Assembly (NCBI GenBank): GCA_903939115.1
Contig: CAJAFV010000085.1
Coordinates: 1 to 64,000 of the forward strand
From: an uncultured Geobacteraceae bacterium
GTDB lineage: Bacteria > Desulfobacterota > Desulfuromonadia > Geobacterales > Pseudopelobacteraceae
Length of the DNA: 64,000 nt
Direction of reading: 5' to 3'
Below the pieces are notes generated by a model. That model made no database searches, was not told the DNA's origin, and was given only the letters and a program-made list of their open reading frames with translations. The translations under genes and the position numbers were made by a program. This document shows positions 53,002 through 62,043 of this stretch, piece after piece (position 1 is the first letter of the stretch; each line of letters starts with the position of its first letter).

Positions 53002-53892
53002 CTACTGACCCGACTGTTCTGAAGCCTGAGCGATCAAGGCGTCCAACTCATCAACACCCAGACGATACGTTTTACGGCAGAATTCGCACGCCACCTCAGC
53101 CCCCTGTTCCTTCAGGCGCATATCTTGCAACTCCTCACTCCCCAGAGTAAGCAGCGCCCGCTCGATCTTTTCCAATCCGCACCCGCACCGGAAGAAGATG
53201 TCATGTGATTCAAGAATGGTATAGGGTATGTCACCAAAAAGCTCTTGAACAACCCTCACAGCACCACCATCTTTGAGCAGTTCGGAGAGGGCAGGCAGGC
53301 CTGCTATCCGGGACATGATTGTATCTATTTCGCCGCTGTCGGCTTTGGGCAGTGCCTGTATCAAAAAACCACCGCAGGTAGCGATGTGACCGTCTACAGC
53401 CAGTGTCGCACCTAAACCGACCGCAGAAGGAGTCTGTTCGGAATCGGTCAGATAGTACGCAAGATCCTCACCGATCTCACTGCTGACCAGCTGCACGACA
53501 CCCTGATACGGCTGACCGCCCATGCCGAGGTCCTTGGATACAGTCAGAAATCCGGCCCTGCCGATCAATCCCGCTACGTTCCATTTTCCATTCACCGGTT
53601 CAAGATCGGCAGCAGGATTGCCAACACAGCCGCGAACCGCCCCATCATAGTCTGCTTCTATTATCAACTTTCGGAGAGGACCATTCCCTTCAAATTTGAG
53701 CGCAGTCCGCTGACCATCCTTAAGAAGAGCGCCCATCAGGGCTCCCCCTGCCAACCCGCGGGAAAGCGCGATTCGTGCGGTCGCGGATGCCTGCTGCAGT
53801 TCACATATTTCATGCGCCAATTCACCGGCATTGCACACTAAAACCCTGATACCGCCTGACAAACATAATGCCCGAACAATCTGATCACCCAT
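53002..53892 (-). CDS. hslO: Redox-regulated chaperone Hsp33
   Basis: The 296-residue protein shows the Hsp33 fold and, at the C-terminus, the zinc redox switch: C-x-C in FFRCGCGLEKIER and C-x-x-C in VACEFCRKTYRL. Other hallmarks are ALMGALLKDGQRTALKFEGNGPLRKL and LGMGGQPYQGVVQLVSSEIGEDLAYYL. Oxidation releases the zinc and turns on holdase activity. The gene is followed two bases later by truA. Confidence 0.95.
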   Translation of the reverse strand: MGDQIVRALCLSGGIRVLVCNAGELAHEICELQQASATARIALSRGLAGGALMGALLKDGQRTALKFEGNGPLRKLIIEADYDGAVRGCVGNPAADLEPVNGKWNVAGLIGRAGFLTVSKDLGMGGQPYQGVVQLVSSEIGEDLAYYLTDSEQTPSAVGLGATLAVDGHIATCGGFLIQALPKADSGEIDTIMSRIAGLPALSELLKDGGAVRVVQELFGDIPYTILESHDIFFRCGCGLEKIERALLTLGSEELQDMRLKEQGAEVACEFCRKTYRLGVDELDALIAQASEQSGQ

Positions 53893-53970
53893 ATTTTTTT
53901 GAGACCTCTAAAGAAATATTTTTGCACTGATTCAACTTAGGACCGCATAATACTACTACAGCACGCACAA

Positions 53971-54000
53971 AAAAAGCCGCATCTTTCGATGCGGCTTTTT
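53971..54000. terminator. Bidirectional Rho-independent terminator
   Basis: AAAAAGCCGCATC (53971-53983) and GATGCGGCTTTTT (53988-54000) form a perfect 13-bp stem with a four-base loop and A/T tracts at both sides. It ends the transcript of the small Ala/Lys-rich gene before hslO. Confidence 0.92.
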
Positions 54001-54021
54001 TGTGTATTCGCTAAAAGCGAA

Positions 54022-54276
54022 TTACTTTGCTTTAGGAGCTTCAGCAGCAGGCTTAGCAGCATCAGCAGCAGGAGCAGCAGCGTCTTTCTTAGCTGCTTTC
54101 TTTTTCTTTGCTTTTTTAGCAGGCTTTGCTTCTTTTTTAGCATCAGCAGCAGGAGCAGCAGCTTCAGCAGGAGCAGCAGCAGGAGCAGCAGGCTTAGCAG
54201 CATCAGCAGCAAATACAACAGCAGAGAAGGAAACAGCTACGAGGGCGGCTACGATTGTGGACAGAACTTTTTTCAT
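54022..54276 (-). CDS. Small exported Ala/Pro/Lys-rich protein
   Basis: The 84-residue product begins MKKVLSTIVAALVAVSFSAV, a clear signal peptide with cleavage near VFAADA (residue 24). The mature part is almost only Ala, Lys, Pro, Glu and Asp (stretches like KPAKKAKKKKAAKKDAA), with no globular domain. GGAGG precedes the ATG at 54276. The tail resembles histone H1-like tails, but the signal peptide points to the envelope. Similar short proteins recur in Geobacter-type genomes with no known role. A strong terminator follows, which suggests high expression. Confidence 0.65.
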   Translation of the reverse strand: MKKVLSTIVAALVAVSFSAVVFAADAAKPAAPAAAPAEAAAPAADAKKEAKPAKKAKKKKAAKKDAAAPAADAAKPAAEAPKAK

Positions 54277-54484
54277 GGGTAATACCTCCAAAGGAATGTG
54301 TTTGATTTTTAGGAATGCAGGCGCCGTGCCAATAAACGAATTATTTATAACAAGCTGTATTTAAAAGCATTTACGCTTAACGACCGAATCATGATTCCGC
54401 AATGGTTACCTCATACACTACACGCCATACCTTATATGAGGCAAAACCCATGCCTCTGTTATACGTGAGGCCTGCCGTTCAAGA

Positions 54485-55489
54485 TTAACGATAATACCCT
54501 CGGTACCAGTCGACAAAGCGGGCAATGCCATCTTCAATGCTCGTGCCAGGACGGAAGCCGACCGCATCAGCCAAATCCGCGACATCAGCATATGTCACAA
54601 ACACTTCACCCGGCTGCATCGGAAGCAGCCTTTTTACCGCTTTTTTGCCGAGACACCCTTCCAGTACTTCAATAAAATGACCAAGCTCAACAGGCTGATT
54701 ATTGCCGATGTTATACACACGATACGGAGCTGAGCTCGTTGCCGGATCCGGTTTTTCCGGGTTCCATGACGGGTTTGGGCCCGGAATGTGTTCCATAACC
54801 CGCACAACCCCTTCGACAATATCATCAATGTAGGTGAAGTCGCGCTGCATCCGGCCATGGTTGTACACGTCAATAGTGTGCCCTGCCAATATCGCCTTGG
54901 TAAAGGAGAAATAAGCCATATCGGGGCGCCCCCAAGGGCCGTACACGGTGAAGAAGCGTAAACCGGTAGTGGGAATGGCAAAAAGGTGAGCGTAGGTATG
55001 GGCCATTAGCTCGTTGGACTTTTTGGTGGCCGCATAGAGTGATACCGGATGATCAACTGAATGATGCTCGGAAAACGGTACGGTGGCGTTGGCACCGTAG
55101 ACGGAGCTTGACGAAGCATACACCAGATGTTTGACTTTTGTGTGGCGACACCCCTCCAGAATGTTCAGGAAACCGCTCAGGTTGCTCTCTATATAGGCAT
55201 GAGGGTTCTGCAGCGAGTAGCGTACTCCCGCCTGAGCGCCGAGGTTGATGACATAGTCGAACTGCCCGGTTTCAAACAGCTCTTCGACAGATCTGCGCTC
55301 TTCCAATCCGCCACGGACAAAGACAAAACCGTCCAGAGCTGTTAGAACCTTGAGGCGATCTTCTTTCAGGGAAACATCGTAGTAGTCATTCAGATTATCA
55401 AAGCCGGTAACCTGATGCCCGTGCCGCAGCAGTCGCTGCACAAGGTGGAAACCGATAAACCCGGCCGCGCCGGTAACAAGTATCTTCAT
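54485..55489 (-). CDS. NAD-dependent nucleotide-sugar epimerase, UDP-glucuronate 4-epimerase type
   Basis: The 334-residue extended SDR protein starts at ATG 55489 ([20 protein letters not shown], the G-x-x-G-x-x-G NAD loop). [17 protein letters not shown] is typical of UDP-glucuronate/galacturonate 4-epimerases. The catalytic Tyr-Lys pair is [13 protein letters not shown], with SSSSVYGAN supplying the Ser. It would provide UDP-galacturonate for LPS or capsule. It stands alone without glycosyltransferase neighbours. The substrate is inferred from the DYYD motif, not proven. Confidence 0.85.
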   Translation of the reverse strand: MKILVTGAAGFIGFHLVQRLLRHGHQVTGFDNLNDYYDVSLKEDRLKVLTALDGFVFVRGGLEERRSVEELFETGQFDYVINLGAQAGVRYSLQNPHAYIESNLSGFLNILEGCRHTKVKHLVYASSSSVYGANATVPFSEHHSVDHPVSLYAATKKSNELMAHTYAHLFAIPTTGLRFFTVYGPWGRPDMAYFSFTKAILAGHTIDVYNHGRMQRDFTYIDDIVEGVVRVMEHIPGPNPSWNPEKPDPATSSAPYRVYNIGNNQPVELGHFIEVLEGCLGKKAVKRLLPMQPGEVFVTYADVADLADAVGFRPGTSIEDGIARFVDWYRGYYR

Positions 55490-55606
55490 AGGAAGCTTCC
55501 TTTCCAGATTGCTGAAGTGCGCCAATATAATCCAATGATTATCGAATTTCCAGGTTATATTCCGCTTTAACCTTTTCCTGGCTTGCCCTGGCGAGCCGAG
55601 TCATGC

Positions 55607-56029
55607 CTACTTGACGTCGCGCTTTAGCACCAGCCGCAAAATATTCCTCCCGTTTTCCCTCCGGTAGCTTGCATCGTCTGTCAATTTACGGATTAAACAG
55701 ACCCCCAACCCGCCAATTTCACGTTCCATGATATCCAGGGCGGTATCCGGAGCGGGGAGCGACAGCACGTCGAACGGACTCCCATTGTCAGCAATTTCCA
55801 ACACAAAGGTATCACTGTCGCCCCCGCAGGCAAGCTCAACCTCACCTTCACCACCAGGGTAGGCATAGGTGCAGATATTAACAAAGGCTTCCTCAACGGC
55901 GACCAGCAGTCCAAACTTTTTTTTGGTCTCAAGAGCAGATCGATCGGCACACGCTTCGACAAATCCTGTCACCAGGTGGAGGTTCTCAACCGTGGCACCG
56001 CACTGTATCTTGTCAGACACCATGGTCAT
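55607..56029 (-). CDS. RsbW-like anti-sigma/anti-regulatory Ser kinase (GHKL ATPase)
   Basis: The 140-residue HATPase_c_2 protein has its ATP motifs intact: N-box EEAFVNICTYAYP (Glu46-Glu47, Asn51), G1 ADNGSPFD (Asp81, Gly83), and G2 EIGGLGVCLI (Gly106-Gly109). In RsbV/RsbW systems this kinase phosphorylates the STAS partner on Ser and binds its target when the STAS protein is phosphorylated. The ATG at 56029 directly follows the STAS stop codon with no gap. It is the last gene of the seven-gene operon. No sigma factor is encoded here, so the regulated target is unknown. Confidence 0.83.
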   Translation of the reverse strand: MTMVSDKIQCGATVENLHLVTGFVEACADRSALETKKKFGLLVAVEEAFVNICTYAYPGGEGEVELACGGDSDTFVLEIADNGSPFDVLSLPAPDTALDIMEREIGGLGVCLIRKLTDDASYRRENGRNILRLVLKRDVK

Positions 56030-56365
56030 TCAGGATATATTGGCCAGTGCCGCGGCCACCGTATCATCCATCTGGAAGATGGTTCCGAAACCGGAGATGT
56101 CAAACACCTCTTTGACCGTCCCCTTGACATTGGCACACCGCACCTGCCCACCCTTCCCCTTCAGCTGCTTGGCCGTGACAAGCAGCCCCCGCAGCCCCGC
56201 GCTGCTGATGTAGTCAAGACTGCCAAAATCGATGACAAAAGCGATTTCTCCGCCGGCAATCAACTCATTCACCGCTTTTTCGTACTCTGGTGCGGTCACG
56301 GCATCGAGCCTGCCTGTTATCGCAACTACGGTGGCATTTGCTTCTTTCTGTGTGTGGATTTCCAT
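56030..56365 (-). CDS. STAS-domain anti-sigma factor antagonist (RsbV/SpoIIAA-like)
   Basis: The 111-residue single STAS domain has VAITGRLDAVTAPEYEKAV and the switch loop VIDFGSLDYISSAGLRGLL. Ser55 in SSAGLR aligns with the serine phosphorylated by SpoIIAB/RsbW. It should cycle between a phosphorylated form (made by the RsbW-like kinase) and a dephosphorylated form (made by the PP2C enzyme encoded in the same operon). AAGGAG precedes the ATG at 56365. It lies 32 bases after the ABC ATPase fusion. Confidence 0.9.
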   Translation of the reverse strand: MEIHTQKEANATVVAITGRLDAVTAPEYEKAVNELIAGGEIAFVIDFGSLDYISSAGLRGLLVTAKQLKGKGGQVRCANVKGTVKEVFDISGFGTIFQMDDTVAAALANIS

Positions 56366-56397
56366 CGTGTTCTCCTTTTTCAGTTTTGCTTCGTGCG

Positions 56398-57492
56398 TTA
56401 TAGCGTTTTTTTCATCAACACAGTAACTCTGTTTTTGTCATTCACCCGCTGATACTTGATACTTTCCGTCAGATTATTGATTATGTTCAGTCCCAGCTCG
56501 TCCGGCTGCAGGTTTTTGTCAAGCGGATTTACCGCCTCTCCCGTGCTTTCCAAGACAAGTTCCAGGCTCTCTTTCTTTTCCGAGTAGGCAATTGTCAGAT
56601 CAAGGAGCGTCGTGCTCAGTAGCGGGTTGTAAATCTGGAGTAGTTCCTCAACCAGCAGCAGCAGGTTCTGTCTGGTCTTCTTAGGCAGAATCTGTTTTTC
56701 ACAAAAGGTTTCGATTTCGGCATTCATAGCATACAGATCATAATCAGGTGAACTGATCTGACAGTTGAAACTGCGTATCCTGTTGATAAATGTTCTGGTT
56801 TTTTCCTTTTGCGGATTATCAAAAAGCTGCTGCGGCGTACCCTCTTCATAGATAAGTCCCTCATCCATATACAGCACCCGGTTGGCTACATCACGGGCAA
56901 AATCCATTTCATGGGTGACAATCGCCATGGTCATGCCATCTTTGGCAAGGCGGCGGATAACCGAGAGGACTTCACTTACCATGGTCGGGTCAAGCGCCGA
57001 AGTCGGCTCGTCAAAGAGGATTATCTCCGGATCCATGGCCAGGCAGCGGGCGATAGCTACACGCTGTTTTTGTCCTCCGGAAAGTTCATCCGGATAACTG
57101 TCGGCTTTCTCGGCAAGTCCTACCAGCTTAAGAAGATCCAGGGCTTTCAGCTCTGCATCCTTAGCGCTCATTCCCCGCAGCTTGATCGGACCAAGTGTCA
57201 GGTTTTCCAGCACGGACAGGTGAGAAAAAAGATTGAACGATTGAAATACCATATTCATCTTCTGGCGTACTTTCGGCACGTCAGCTTTTGCGTCCAGAAT
57301 GTTGATCCCGTCAATGGTGATTGAACCGCCGCTTGGTCGGTCAAGCAGGTTAAGGCAGCGTAAAAAAGTACTTTTACCGGTGCCGGAAGGACCGATAATA
57401 GCAATAACTTCGCCGGTTATTATTTCAATGGAGATGTCTTTCAGTACAACAAGTTCACCAAACTTTTTGGAAAGATGCTTTATCTGTATCAT
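56398..57492 (-). CDS. Polar amino acid ABC transporter ATPase fused to a degenerate RsbW-like GHKL domain
   Basis: From ATG 57492 the protein has 364 residues. Residues 1-240 are a complete GlnQ/ArtP-type ATPase: Walker A GPSGTGKST (34-42), Q-loop Q84, signature LSGGQ (137-141), Walker B ILFDEPTSALDP and the H-loop His194. Residues about 257-364 continue with RQNLLLLVEELLQIY, LVLESTGEAVNP and DELGLNIINNLTE, matching the order of RsbW's N-box, G1 and G2. The N-box Asn and the G1 Asp-x-Gly are missing, so it probably does not bind ATP and serves as a docking module. The ATG overlaps the permease stop (ATGA). Confidence 0.82.
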   Translation of the reverse strand: MIQIKHLSKKFGELVVLKDISIEIITGEVIAIIGPSGTGKSTFLRCLNLLDRPSGGSITIDGINILDAKADVPKVRQKMNMVFQSFNLFSHLSVLENLTLGPIKLRGMSAKDAELKALDLLKLVGLAEKADSYPDELSGGQKQRVAIARCLAMDPEIILFDEPTSALDPTMVSEVLSVIRRLAKDGMTMAIVTHEMDFARDVANRVLYMDEGLIYEEGTPQQLFDNPQKEKTRTFINRIRSFNCQISSPDYDLYAMNAEIETFCEKQILPKKTRQNLLLLVEELLQIYNPLLSTTLLDLTIAYSEKKESLELVLESTGEAVNPLDKNLQPDELGLNIINNLTESIKYQRVNDKNRVTVLMKKTL

Positions 57493-59096
57493 GCTCTGGC
57501 CACCTTTCTCCGTTTCAATTTCGGATCTGTTCTCCGCTCCAGGTAATCCAGCGACTGCATCAGAAGCCACGATATCAAGAAGTAGAGAATTGCGACCATC
57601 ACCAACGGAAAGAAGGCGTCAAAGGTGCGACTGCGGATGATGTCACTCGCCTTAGTCAGATCCTGCACGGCGATGTAACCGACAATCGAGGTCATCTTGA
57701 CCAGGGAAATAAATTCGCCCTTATAGATCGGGAGAATCCTTCGTACCATTTGCGGCAGAACAATGTGGATGAATGTCTGTACCTTGCTAAAACCCATGGC
57801 GATTCCGGCCTCTGTTTGTCCTGTGTCCACACCCTCTATGCCGGTTCTGAATATCTCCGCCGAATAAGCGGCAAAATTCATCCCGAAGGCGATAACAGCA
57901 ACCACTACCGGACTGATGTTTACCGAGGCGAAAACAACGTAGAAGACCAGCATTAAGAGCACCAGCACCGGGGTCCCGCGCAAAATAGAGATATAGACCC
58001 TGGCGGGAAGGTTCAGCACGGTTCGTTTCGACATCCGCATTACACAGACCAACGCCCCCAGCAATGTTCCGATCAGAGTCGCCAGTACGGAAATAGCCAC
58101 CGTAGTTTTGAGACCGTCCAGAAGGAGCAGATACCGGTTTTCCTGAATGATGTTACTCTGGAAACTGTTAGCTATGCCCGCAAAGAAGGAAACCGGCGCG
58201 GCTTTTGGTTCTGCTCTGCCTTCGTGAGCAGGACCAAGCATTACGCCGATTCGCTTGTCCTTTAGATCCTCGGTTGAAACAAGCTTAGCACCCGCAATCC
58301 TTGGAGTTTCACCTCTGTTTTTGACAAGCATGACCTGTGCATTGGCAAAATACGGCTGTGTGAAATTTACTGTTTTTTGGCGTTCGGCGGTTATATTCAT
58401 ACCGGATATGATCAGATCAACCTTCTCCGATTGCAGCGCAGGTATCAGGGCCATGAATTTCATATCGGAAAAGACAACCGGTCGGCCTAACCTGGCTCCG
58501 ATAATACGGGCAAGCTCGCCGTCGTGACCGGTCACCCGGCCATCTTTATCCACAAAGCTGAACGGCTCCCGTGTGGCGCTAACCCCTATTTTGAGAACGT
58601 TCCCCTCTTTGGGAAGAGTTATTTTCATTTCCACGTAGGGGGTCATATCCGCTTTTAGCCAGCGCTTCCTCATATCCGCCAAGGTACCGTCCGCCTTTAA
58701 ATCGGATATAATCCTGTCCACCGCGGCAAGCAGGTCATCATTGCCTTTCTTGGTGGCAATGGCCGTATCCTCGCTATCAAGCGGTTCCGGGAGCAGCCGG
58801 AATTCCGGATTCTTCTTTGCGACCTGAAGCGCTGCGGGAATGAGTGTCATGATTGCATCAAGTTGCCCGGATTTCATGGCAGCGACGGCATCCATGATAT
58901 CATCAAAGCTTTTAACCTGGGCTTGAGGGAACCTGTTTCTGGCAACACCTTCTCCGGTAGAACCGGTCATCACGCCTATTTTTGCATTTTTCACATCATC
59001 AAAGCCGGTTATGACTGTTTCGTTTTTACCGCAACCGGCGGAAACCGCGAAAATAACCAGGCAGATTATTACTGCCTTAAGAGAACAATATTTCAT
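57489..59096 (-). CDS. Lipoprotein solute-binding protein fused to amino acid ABC permease, with permuted binding lobes
   Basis: The 535-residue product starts at ATG 59096 (GGAAAG upstream). A lipoprotein signal ends in VSAGC (Cys22). Residues 38-147 match the second half of an SBP_bac_3 protein (KIGVMTGSTGEG to ADMRKRWL). Residues 167-290 match its first half (LKIGVSATREPFSF, LIISGMNITAERQKTV), ending again in RIGVMLGPAHEG. The order is thus lobe 2 then lobe 1. Residues about 320-530 are a HisM/GlnP-type permease with the EAA motif EAGIAMGFSKVQTFIHIVLP. It would capture and import a polar amino acid with the ATPase encoded next. Confidence 0.85.
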   Translation of the reverse strand: MKYCSLKAVIICLVIFAVSAGCGKNETVITGFDDVKNAKIGVMTGSTGEGVARNRFPQAQVKSFDDIMDAVAAMKSGQLDAIMTLIPAALQVAKKNPEFRLLPEPLDSEDTAIATKKGNDDLLAAVDRIISDLKADGTLADMRKRWLKADMTPYVEMKITLPKEGNVLKIGVSATREPFSFVDKDGRVTGHDGELARIIGARLGRPVVFSDMKFMALIPALQSEKVDLIISGMNITAERQKTVNFTQPYFANAQVMLVKNRGETPRIAGAKLVSTEDLKDKRIGVMLGPAHEGRAEPKAAPVSFFAGIANSFQSNIIQENRYLLLLDGLKTTVAISVLATLIGTLLGALVCVMRMSKRTVLNLPARVYISILRGTPVLVLLMLVFYVVFASVNISPVVVAVIAFGMNFAAYSAEIFRTGIEGVDTGQTEAGIAMGFSKVQTFIHIVLPQMVRRILPIYKGEFISLVKMTSIVGYIAVQDLTKASDIIRSRTFDAFFPLVMVAILYFLISWLLMQSLDYLERRTDPKLKRRKVARA

Positions 59097-59106
59097 TTTA
59101 CTTTCC

Positions 59107-61041
59107 TTATGCCGCAACGCCCCGGTATTTTAGTGCAACCATGGTAACATCGTCGGACTGCGGTGCACCATCAGCGTGCCGTGTTACTTCGGCACGGACA
59201 TGGTGAATCAGTGCCGTTACGTCTTCTTTTGGCCCGCATTGCAGAGCAGCCAGCAATCGCGGTTCGCCATACAGTTCATCTGCGACATTCGTCGCTTCGG
59301 TCACGCCATCCGTATAAAGAAAAAGTGTGTCCCCTGGCTGCAAAGTGAGCCGCTCGGTTTCATAATTCATATCCTCCGCAGGCCCCACCACAAAGCCCGG
59401 TTTCAAGGTCAGGTAGCGTATGCCATCTGAATTAAGAGTCAGCGGCGGATTGTGTCCGGCATTGGCAAAGCGCACTTCTCCGTTTCTGGTATCCAGAATG
59501 GCGCAGAAGACCGTGGCAAACATGCAGCTGTCATTGTCTGCTGCAAGAATAGTGTTTACGCAGGAGAGTATCTGCCCAGGATCACCAAGCCGCTGCCCCT
59601 CTGACTTTAATAATGTTTTTGCCACCATCATATACAGCGCGGCCGGCACACCCTTACCGGCAACATCGGCAATCAGGAAACAGAGATTATTGTCATCGAT
59701 AAAAAAGAAATCGTAGAAGTCACCGCCAACCTCTTTAGCCGGATCCATAGAGGCAAAGATATCGAACTCGGGACGATTCGGGAATGCCGGAAATATGCGT
59801 GGGAGCAGACTGGCCTGAATATCGGTGGCCACGTTGAGTTCGCTCTGGATACGCTCCTTGGCGGCGGTGGTTTCAGTCAGGTTTTTGATGTACTCCTTCA
59901 GCGACTCCTTCATCACCTGAAAGTCACGGGTAAGCAGACCCACCTCGTCATTCGAGCAGACCAATGGCAGTTCCAGATCAAAGTTTCCCGAGGACATCAG
60001 ATGTGTCGCCGCTGCCAGTGAGCGGAGCGGTTTGGTGATGGAACGGGCGATGGAGATGACCGCCAGCGTGAGGAGCAGGATTCCCGCCAGCCCCATGAGC
60101 GCCATGGTCAGGCTCAGGCGCGTGACATTTTCGAGAAGCTCGGCCTCGGGGAACACGACCGCAAGCGTCCAGCCGGTAGAACGGATCGGCGCGTAGTACA
60201 TCCAGCTCCTGACGCCAACAAGGCTCCTGTAGAGAATGAAACCGGATTCTCCCTTGACCATTTTTTTGCCAAGTTCCCGCAGGGAGAGATCATTACGCGC
60301 CTCGGCAATACTGAAGAAGCTCTCGTTCATGACGGCAGCTTTCAGAGGATGAGCGAGTACCATACCGTTTCGCGAAATAAGGGCGGCGTAGCCGGTCTTG
60401 AGTATTTTGACTGAGGAGACCAGCTCCGTCAGCGAGTTGAGCGAGATATCTGCGGTCACAATCCCTTTGAGCCGTCTGGCTCCGCGACTTTCCCCGTAAA
60501 AGGGGACCGAGCAGGTAGACATCGCTGTATTACCCGCCCCCTCGTCAAAGTACGGCTCGCTCCATTCAAGCGCGCCCAGCTCGCGCGGAATCTGGTACCA
60601 GTCCCAGTAGAGATACGGGACGAACTTGTACGAATCCTCAAGGCGGCTGAAGGTGATCTTCCCCTTTTCTCGGTAATAATAGGGAGCATAGAGGCGGGAA
60701 GCGGCGCGAAAGGCATACGGCTCAAAGGCGACGCCAGAACCGTAAATTTTAGGGTTTTGCTCAACCGTGATTCTGATAAGGGAGAGGAGCTCACTCTCAG
60801 AATACCTGCCGGTCTCCAGTGAGCGGGCCACCCCTTCCGTTACCTTGGTGACTGATGAAAGCTCTGTTTCTACCCGGTTTACCAATGACAGTGCGAGATT
60901 GTGCGCGTTGCCTTCCAGCTCTTTTACCAGAAGGATGCGGGAGCGGTAATAGTTATAGCCAAGCGTCACGGCGAAGATGAGCGAACTGCAGAGCGTGATA
61001 ACGAGGACCAGTTTGATGACGATGCTATTTTTCCCCGGCAT
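59107..61041 (-). CDS. Membrane sensor with Cache domain, HAMP and PP2C (RsbU/SpoIIE-type) phosphatase
   Basis: The 644-residue protein has helix 1 (about 9-28), a large periplasmic dCache-like domain (about 35-305), and helix 2 (about 312-335). A HAMP domain (SITKPLRSLAAATHLMSSG) leads into a PP2C domain (about 425-640). Metal motifs are complete: EVGGDFYDF, IADVAGKGVPAALYMM, NAGHNPPL, LYTDGVTEA and SDDVTMVAL. It should dephosphorylate the STAS protein when the periplasmic domain binds its ligand. The start lies 17 bases inside the end of the binding-protein gene upstream, and it ends 10 bases before the permease fusion. Confidence 0.92.
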   Translation of the reverse strand: MPGKNSIVIKLVLVITLCSSLIFAVTLGYNYYRSRILLVKELEGNAHNLALSLVNRVETELSSVTKVTEGVARSLETGRYSESELLSLIRITVEQNPKIYGSGVAFEPYAFRAASRLYAPYYYREKGKITFSRLEDSYKFVPYLYWDWYQIPRELGALEWSEPYFDEGAGNTAMSTCSVPFYGESRGARRLKGIVTADISLNSLTELVSSVKILKTGYAALISRNGMVLAHPLKAAVMNESFFSIAEARNDLSLRELGKKMVKGESGFILYRSLVGVRSWMYYAPIRSTGWTLAVVFPEAELLENVTRLSLTMALMGLAGILLLTLAVISIARSITKPLRSLAAATHLMSSGNFDLELPLVCSNDEVGLLTRDFQVMKESLKEYIKNLTETTAAKERIQSELNVATDIQASLLPRIFPAFPNRPEFDIFASMDPAKEVGGDFYDFFFIDDNNLCFLIADVAGKGVPAALYMMVAKTLLKSEGQRLGDPGQILSCVNTILAADNDSCMFATVFCAILDTRNGEVRFANAGHNPPLTLNSDGIRYLTLKPGFVVGPAEDMNYETERLTLQPGDTLFLYTDGVTEATNVADELYGEPRLLAALQCGPKEDVTALIHHVRAEVTRHADGAPQSDDVTMVALKYRGVAA

Positions 61042-62041
61042 TGGCCCTCCCGGTAAAGATGCCGTAGTCGGGATAGTCTCGAATTAAACCGGCTTTGCGC
61101 AGTTCACCTGCGACGGCCCAGTAATCCTGTTCCCTGAGCAGCCCGGGGGCCCCCTGAGCGGTGCCGGGCATGATCAGATCGCGCATTCGGTCAAGCATCC
61201 ATTTTTGGTGAATCCGGTTGGCAGGCAGCTCTGCTTCGCGCATGTACTTGATGACGATGTCCAGCGCCTCATCGGGGTGGTCAAAGGCGTAACGCCACCC
61301 CTCCAGCGATGCAGCGACAAAGGCAGTGGCCAGGAGAGGGTCTTTCCGGAGGCTCTTTTCCAGGGTGTAGATGCCATCCTCCGGAAAATTCGCCCCCTGC
61401 TCACTGAGCGAAAGAACATTCAACTCCTCCGGGTCAACGCCCGCATTGAGGATGCTGTGGTACTCGTTGTACCACATGGCGGAGGTCACATCGATACCGC
61501 CCCGCAGAAAGAGGTTTACCGTGCCGGACTGAGTCACCTCGCGCACCTTGACCCCCTGCTTGGCAAACAGGGCGCGGGGCGGTATGGACAAGTCCCCTCC
61601 CCAGAGTCCCACCTTTTTTCCGTTCATATCGGCAACGGTTTTGATGCCGCTGGTTTTTTTGGAAATCAGCATCATCGATGATTTCTGGACCATTTGCGCC
61701 ACATTAACAAGCTTCACACCGGCAGAGCGATGCTGAAGGGCGGTTGTCAGCCAGAGAACGGCGAAGTCGGCTCTGCCGTCCTTCACCGTTTGTGCGGGAG
61801 AGTGACCGGCTCCGGCTTTGAGGATTTTCAGGTCGATACCGTGCCGGGCATAAATCCCCTTGTCGAGAGCCACGTAATACCCGGCAAACTGGGCCTGAGG
61901 ACTCCAAAGCGGCATGAGGGAGGCTTTTTTCAGCGGGGATTCGGCGGCAGGAGCTGTGACGGCACAAAGCAAAAGAATTAACAGCATTGCGCCGATCCTC
62001 GCACCGTCCTGCAGTAGCCGAAAGTGTTGTTGTTTCATCAT
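61025..62041 (-). CDS. ABC-type solute-binding protein, NMT1/THI5-like
   Basis: From ATG 62041 the product has 338 residues, with a signal peptide (hydrophobic MLLILLLCAVTAPAA, cleavage near AAE). The NMT1 fold shows LMPLWSPQAQFAGYYVALDKGIYARHGIDL, DGRADFAVLWLTTAL and NGKKVGLWGG. Members bind pyrimidines, thiamin precursors, sulfonates or similar. It lacks its own permease; the nearby permease is of another family. It may present its ligand to the Cache-PP2C sensor encoded next, whose start it overlaps by 17 bases. The start is ambiguous among TTG 62047, ATG 62041 and ATG 62038. Confidence 0.83.
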   Translation of the reverse strand: MMKQQHFRLLQDGARIGAMLLILLLCAVTAPAAESPLKKASLMPLWSPQAQFAGYYVALDKGIYARHGIDLKILKAGAGHSPAQTVKDGRADFAVLWLTTALQHRSAGVKLVNVAQMVQKSSMMLISKKTSGIKTVADMNGKKVGLWGGDLSIPPRALFAKQGVKVREVTQSGTVNLFLRGGIDVTSAMWYNEYHSILNAGVDPEELNVLSLSEQGANFPEDGIYTLEKSLRKDPLLATAFVAASLEGWRYAFDHPDEALDIVIKYMREAELPANRIHQKWMLDRMRDLIMPGTAQGAPGLLREQDYWAVAGELRKAGLIRDYPDYGIFTGRANAGEK

Positions 62042-62043
62042 GA

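Noticed and set aside
54022-54276. The Lys/Ala-rich protein considered as a histone H1-like DNA-binding protein.
   Set aside because: A clear signal peptide with a normal cleavage site sends it to the envelope, so a nucleoid role is unlikely.
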